From Latrodectus hesperus (taxonomy: Eukaryota; Arthropoda; Arachnida; Araneae; Theridiidae): a DNA stretch of 64,000 nt. Below the pieces are notes generated by a model, which made no database searches, was not told the origin of the DNA, and saw only the letters and a program-made list of their open reading frames with translations. The stretch spans positions 62,001-126,000 of the forward strand of contig JAJQOW010000223.1 of assembly GCA_037975125.1 (NCBI GenBank), in the 5' to 3' direction. Of this stretch, positions 60,868-64,000 are shown piece after piece. How positions within the stretch are numbered: position 1 is the first letter of the stretch; each line of letters starts with the position of its first letter. The position numbers and the translations under genes are program-made.

Positions 60868-61400
60868 CCCCTCAGGGGGTTTACCTTCTTTAGGTAAACA
60901 CGGGTGTCACAATCCCGAGGTACCCCAGTGATCTGCCCTCTTCTTTTTTTCCTCTCTCCTCTACTCTTCTGCTTTTTCTTCCTCTTCTCCCTCAGTGTGG
61001 TTGCCTCGCAAGAGGTTGAGGGCTCCTCTTGAGTAGCTTTCGCCGCTCTGTTGCTATTAGCTACTCTTGAGGACTAAATCACCCACGTGTTTGCCGTGCG
61101 TGGAGACCCGTGTCCCTGGAAAGGAGGGTCCTGGTAATTGAGGCCCCCAGAGACCAACACATTACTTTGGCCTCTGCTTCAGGTAAACGGGAGGTGTGTT
61201 GTGGTCCTCAGCACATCAATCGGCTTTATGGATCAAGCGATCGGTACATCTACTGGGTGACTCGTTAAGGGTGGAGGCCACTTCAGGGATGTACTGTGAG
61301 CGTATAGGACCTGGCTAGCACTGGTGCAGCTGGTCTGCATCCCCTTGTTGGACTCGGTGGTGGGTGGTGCCGTCAGGTCCCGAATTTTTCCATCTCTATC
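60868..61400 (+). promoter_or_regulatory. Family A 5' UTR (A11)
   Basis: Same leader structure as A6: palindrome, GTTTACCT/AGGTAAAC hairpin with AG-GTAAAC, pyrimidine tract ending TCTCCCTCAG near 60994, about 400 bp to the ATG. The non-ATG open frame of other copies is closed by TGA here. Confidence 0.55.
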
Positions 61401-62537
61401 ATGGAAACATTATTCTCTTCTCTCCCACGGGAGCATACATTGAAAAATTTGAAAGCAAAATTTTATATTGTGAAACGGAAGGAGGGTACATTTGATAATG
61501 TATCCCTTTTCCTAATCCAAAAAGGTATTAGTGGCAATATCGGCGAAGTGAAGAGCATCCGGAAACTTCGTTCTGGTGATTTGATGGTAGAAGTTGCTTC
61601 AGATGCACAAGCAACTCTGATTGGTAACATGAATACGCTAGCTAACCTTGAGGTGTCTGTCTCTCCTCACTTGAATCTTAACTTTTCACGTGGTGTGGTA
61701 TCCGCCAAAGATTTGCTAAATACGCCTACGGATGAGATCTTAGAAAATCTCATTGATCAACAGGTCTGTGCTGTAAAACGCATCACTATCAGACGAGATG
61801 GGCAGTTTATCAATACTAAACATCTCGTACTGACATTTGCGACGCCAGACCTACCGCAGCATATTAAAGCTGCGTATATGCATCTACCCGTAAGGCCATT
61901 TATTCCAAATCCTTTGCGTTGTTTCCAGTGCCAGAGATTTGGTCACTCCAAAGCGACTTGCAGGGGCAAACTGACTTGCGCTCGCTGCGCAGCAGTTGGC
62001 CACGACAGTTCGTCTTGTACTGCAAAGGAGAGGTGTGTCAACTGTAAAGGTGACCACCCCTCCTACGCTAGAAGTTGTCCTATCTGGTTACTGGAAAAGG
62101 AGATCACAACCACTAAAGTTAAGAATAACGTTTCATATTCTGAGGCGAGACGAGCTGTTACAGCACGTACACCTCAAGCAGGAGTTAGCTATGCATCTGT
62201 CGCCGCCAAGGTCACTAGAACGGTTAGTACGCAAACGGATGCTCTTTCACTTCCAATAGTCAAATTACCCCTTACATCTGAAAAAAGCCCAAAATCAACC
62301 TCCACAACTATTCAACGTAGAAAAGCTCCGATGGCTAAGTCTAAAGCCATGAAGGCCTTAAAATTAAAATCTGTAAAAGAGGGAAAAATTAGGCCCTCTA
62401 TATCCACCCGTAAAGCCTTAAACCTGGAGGCTGACGCTGTTTCCTTACATCCCTCGGACGAAGATTTATCGCTCGAGGAGATGTCGGATGACATGCCTTC
62501 CAGCTCCGGGAAAGGAGCTTTTCAAATTGAACAATAA
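61401..62537 (+). CDS. Family A ORF1 of A11
   Basis: 378 codons, intact, ATG 61401 (METLFSSLPREHTL). N-terminal 60 residues differ from A3, A5 and A6 (KNLKAKFYIVKRKEGTFDNVSLFLIQKGISGNIGEVKSIRKLRSGDLMVEV). Three complete CCHC knuckles, basic linker and the acidic end SDEDLSLEEMSDDMPSSSGKGAFQIEQ. Stop TAA at 62535-62537 overlaps the ORF2 frame. Confidence 0.9.
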   Translation: METLFSSLPREHTLKNLKAKFYIVKRKEGTFDNVSLFLIQKGISGNIGEVKSIRKLRSGDLMVEVASDAQATLIGNMNTLANLEVSVSPHLNLNFSRGVVSAKDLLNTPTDEILENLIDQQVCAVKRITIRRDGQFINTKHLVLTFATPDLPQHIKAAYMHLPVRPFIPNPLRCFQCQRFGHSKATCRGKLTCARCAAVGHDSSSCTAKERCVNCKGDHPSYARSCPIWLLEKEITTTKVKNNVSYSEARRAVTARTPQAGVSYASVAAKVTRTVSTQTDALSLPIVKLPLTSEKSPKSTSTTIQRRKAPMAKSKAMKALKLKSVKEGKIRPSISTRKALNLEADAVSLHPSDEDLSLEEMSDDMPSSSGKGAFQIEQ

Positions 62538-64000
62538 CTTCCTTTGTTTCTTGGAACTGCCATGGTTTGCGTTTTCATCATGATGACATCAAGTCCATAA
62601 TTTCAGCCTACAACCCCGCATGTGTTGCACTTCAGGAAACATTCCTGAAGTCCAGCAATAACATTTCCATGCGTGGGTTTAAAAGCTTTAGAAAAGACTG
62701 TGGTGACGATGGTGCAGTGTCTGGAGGTGTTTGTATATTAACATCTAACACTTTTCCCAGCACTGCCCATCCATTAAATACTACTCTACAGGCTGTTCCT
62801 GTGAGAATTCACACATCATGTTTGTTGACAGTCTGTAGTTTATATTTGCCACCACACGATGTCATCCGCCAAGAGGAACTTGATGCATTAATAGATCAGC
62901 TGCCAACACCATTTCTGTTGTTAGGTGACTTTAACGGCCATAGTTCTTTGTGGGGAAATGATGATACTAATTCTCGCGGTCGGCAGATAGAGCGGTTTAT
63001 TTCAGATAATAGTCTCTGTCTGCTGAATACCGACGAGAAGACATATTTCCATGTACCCACAAGAACGTTTCATTCTCTCGATCTAGCCATCTGTTCTGCA
63101 TCTCTTCTGCCATTGTTAAATCTAATTGTAGGAAATGATCTCCATAACAGCGATCATTTTCCTCTCGTCATCTCCCAGACTGGAGGTAGTAGTGTAAGAC
63201 AACGTCTACCTACTTACGTGTACAGTCGGGCAGATTGGACGTTATTTACACAATTGGCAGTTGTTGATAACGCAATGGTTACGATCGATGATATTGATAA
63301 TGCCGTATCTAAAGTCACTGAAACAGTTATAAATGCAGCTGAGGCATCAATACCAAAAAGTTCCTCTTTATCACACCGGCGTTGCAAACCATGGTGGAAT
63401 GATGAATGTAAACAAACTTATAAAAAACAAAGGAAGTTATGGGGGTTATTTCGGAGGTACCCCACAACGGAGAATCTTATCGCCTTTAAGAGAGCAAAAG
63501 CACTAGCTCGCAGAGCTCGTCGTCGAAGTCAGAAGGAATCCTGGTCCTGCTATGTATCTTCAATAACATCTTCAACTTCCAGTAAGCAGTTGTGGAGAAG
63601 GGTGAAAGCAGCCAATGGAATTTATAGCGAATTTTCTATTCCTATTTTAAAATCCGGAGCTGCTATATACTCTTCTCCTACGGATATTGCTAATGTCCTT
63701 GGTGAAGCATTTGCTAACGTCTCAAGCTCGAACTCTTATAGTCCTTCGTTCTTGAGGACTAAGAGTCGTGCTGAGCGTGTACCAATTCGCTTCAACCATC
63801 GACAAACTTTACCGTACAACTGCGAATTTGGAATGTTTGAATTGAAGAAAGCTTTACAGCAGGCCAAAAACACCAGTCCAGGACCTGATGGAATCAGTTA
63901 TCTCATGCTTCAACATTTGAGTCCAGACTCCCTGTTGAACTTACTTTACCTGTTCAATAGGATCTGGACGGAAAATGAATTTCCATCTCTATGGCAAGAA
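62534..64000 (+). CDS. Family A ORF2 of A11, 5' part (endonuclease and RT start)
   Basis: No stop that I can find from the ATAACTTCC entry to the window end, about 489 codons. Endonuclease complete: SWNCHGLRFHHDD, QETF, LLGDFNGHSSLWG, SRGRQIERF and SDHFPLVIS. The RT begins with PGPDGISYLMLQHLSPDSLLN. There is no ATG before the WNC motif, as in all A copies except A7. Whether the rest is intact cannot be seen. Confidence 0.88.
   Translation, partial: MTSFVSWNCHGLRFHHDDIKSIISAYNPACVALQETFLKSSNNISMRGFKSFRKDCGDDGAVSGGVCILTSNTFPSTAHPLNTTLQAVPVRIHTSCLLTVCSLYLPPHDVIRQEELDALIDQLPTPFLLLGDFNGHSSLWGNDDTNSRGRQIERFISDNSLCLLNTDEKTYFHVPTRTFHSLDLAICSASLLPLLNLIVGNDLHNSDHFPLVISQTGGSSVRQRLPTYVYSRADWTLFTQLAVVDNAMVTIDDIDNAVSKVTETVINAAEASIPKSSSLSHRRCKPWWNDECKQTYKKQRKLWGLFRRYPTTENLIAFKRAKALARRARRRSQKESWSCYVSSITSSTSSKQLWRRVKAANGIYSEFSIPILKSGAAIYSSPTDIANVLGEAFANVSSSNSYSPSFLRTKSRAERVPIRFNHRQTLPYNCEFGMFELKKALQQAKNTSPGPDGISYLMLQHLSPDSLLNLLYLFNRIWTENEFPSLWQE

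Larger units (their letters stand above)
60868..64000 (+). mobile_element. Family A element A11, continuing beyond the window
   Basis: Clean 5' end (CCCCTCAGGGGG, 60868), leader, intact ORF1 and an ORF2 that is open to the last base of the window. It is inserted antisense into B8. The 3' end and target duplication are out of view. It is one of the best candidates for a recently active copy here. Confidence 0.92.

Noticed and set aside
1..64000. CRISPR arrays, bacterial operons, tRNA genes
   Set aside because: None seen; the repeats are retrotransposon ends, and the content is eukaryotic throughout.

Overview
The window is eukaryotic, almost certainly arthropod (a chelicerate such as a spider is my guess, low confidence). 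It has no host protein-coding gene. Apart from about 440 bp of 28S rRNA gene and about 65 bp of adjoining spacer, essentially every base belongs to one of two families of non-LTR (LINE-type) retrotransposons, called A and B here because I cannot name them. Both have ORF1 (gag-like, CCHC zinc knuckles) and ORF2 (AP endonuclease, reverse transcriptase, RNase H).

Family A (I/Jockey-like; about 5.6 kb when complete) begins with a GC palindrome (CCCCCTCAGGGGG). It ends in a TGGCGCA...TGCGCCA hairpin and an (AACC)n tail, not poly(A). Family B (R1-clade-like endonuclease, plus RNase H) lies only on the minus strand, as a head-to-tail series of full-length, 5'-truncated and sliver copies. B copies join each other at one sequence, TTACCCTCTTGATGA on the coding strand. 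The same 15 bases directly abut an authentic 28S rRNA segment at 48335/48336, so B behaves as a 28S-targeted element whose 3' end rebuilds its own target.

Layout. 1-1328: A1 3' end. 1329-1891: B1 fragment. 1892-12547: A2, interrupted by a complete A3 in opposite orientation (5266-10308, 12-bp target duplication). 12548-13422: fragment A4. 13423-16693: B3. 16694-17148: B4 (3' end only). 17149-22357: B2 (full length, three stop codons). 22358-37110: B5, interrupted by A5 and A6. 37111-47835: B6, interrupted by A7 and A8. 47836-48335: spacer and 28S 3' end. 48336-48393: a 58-bp B sliver. 48394-53316: B7. 53317-53370: tail of B8. 53371-60277: a rearranged A9/A10 with a 1.8-kb inverted repeat. 60278-60867: B8 fragment. 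60868-64000: A11, running off the window with its ORFs open.

Biology. All eight family-A insertions that lie in or abut B sequence are antisense to B and to the rRNA. The most unusual signal is the B 3' tail. Between the A-rich stretch and the terminal 15-mer it carries an inverted (antisense), internally deleted copy of the 28S sequence lying downstream of the insertion site, including the 28S 3' terminus. It also carries a C(UUCG)G hairpin whose outer stem covaries among copies. After integration the antisense block faces its sense partner in the flanking 28S gene. Most copies are damaged. The best preserved reading frames are A7 ORF2 (about 1226 codons), the ORF1s of A3, A5, A6 and A11, B7 ORF2 (one frameshift), and the B2 and B3 ORF1s.
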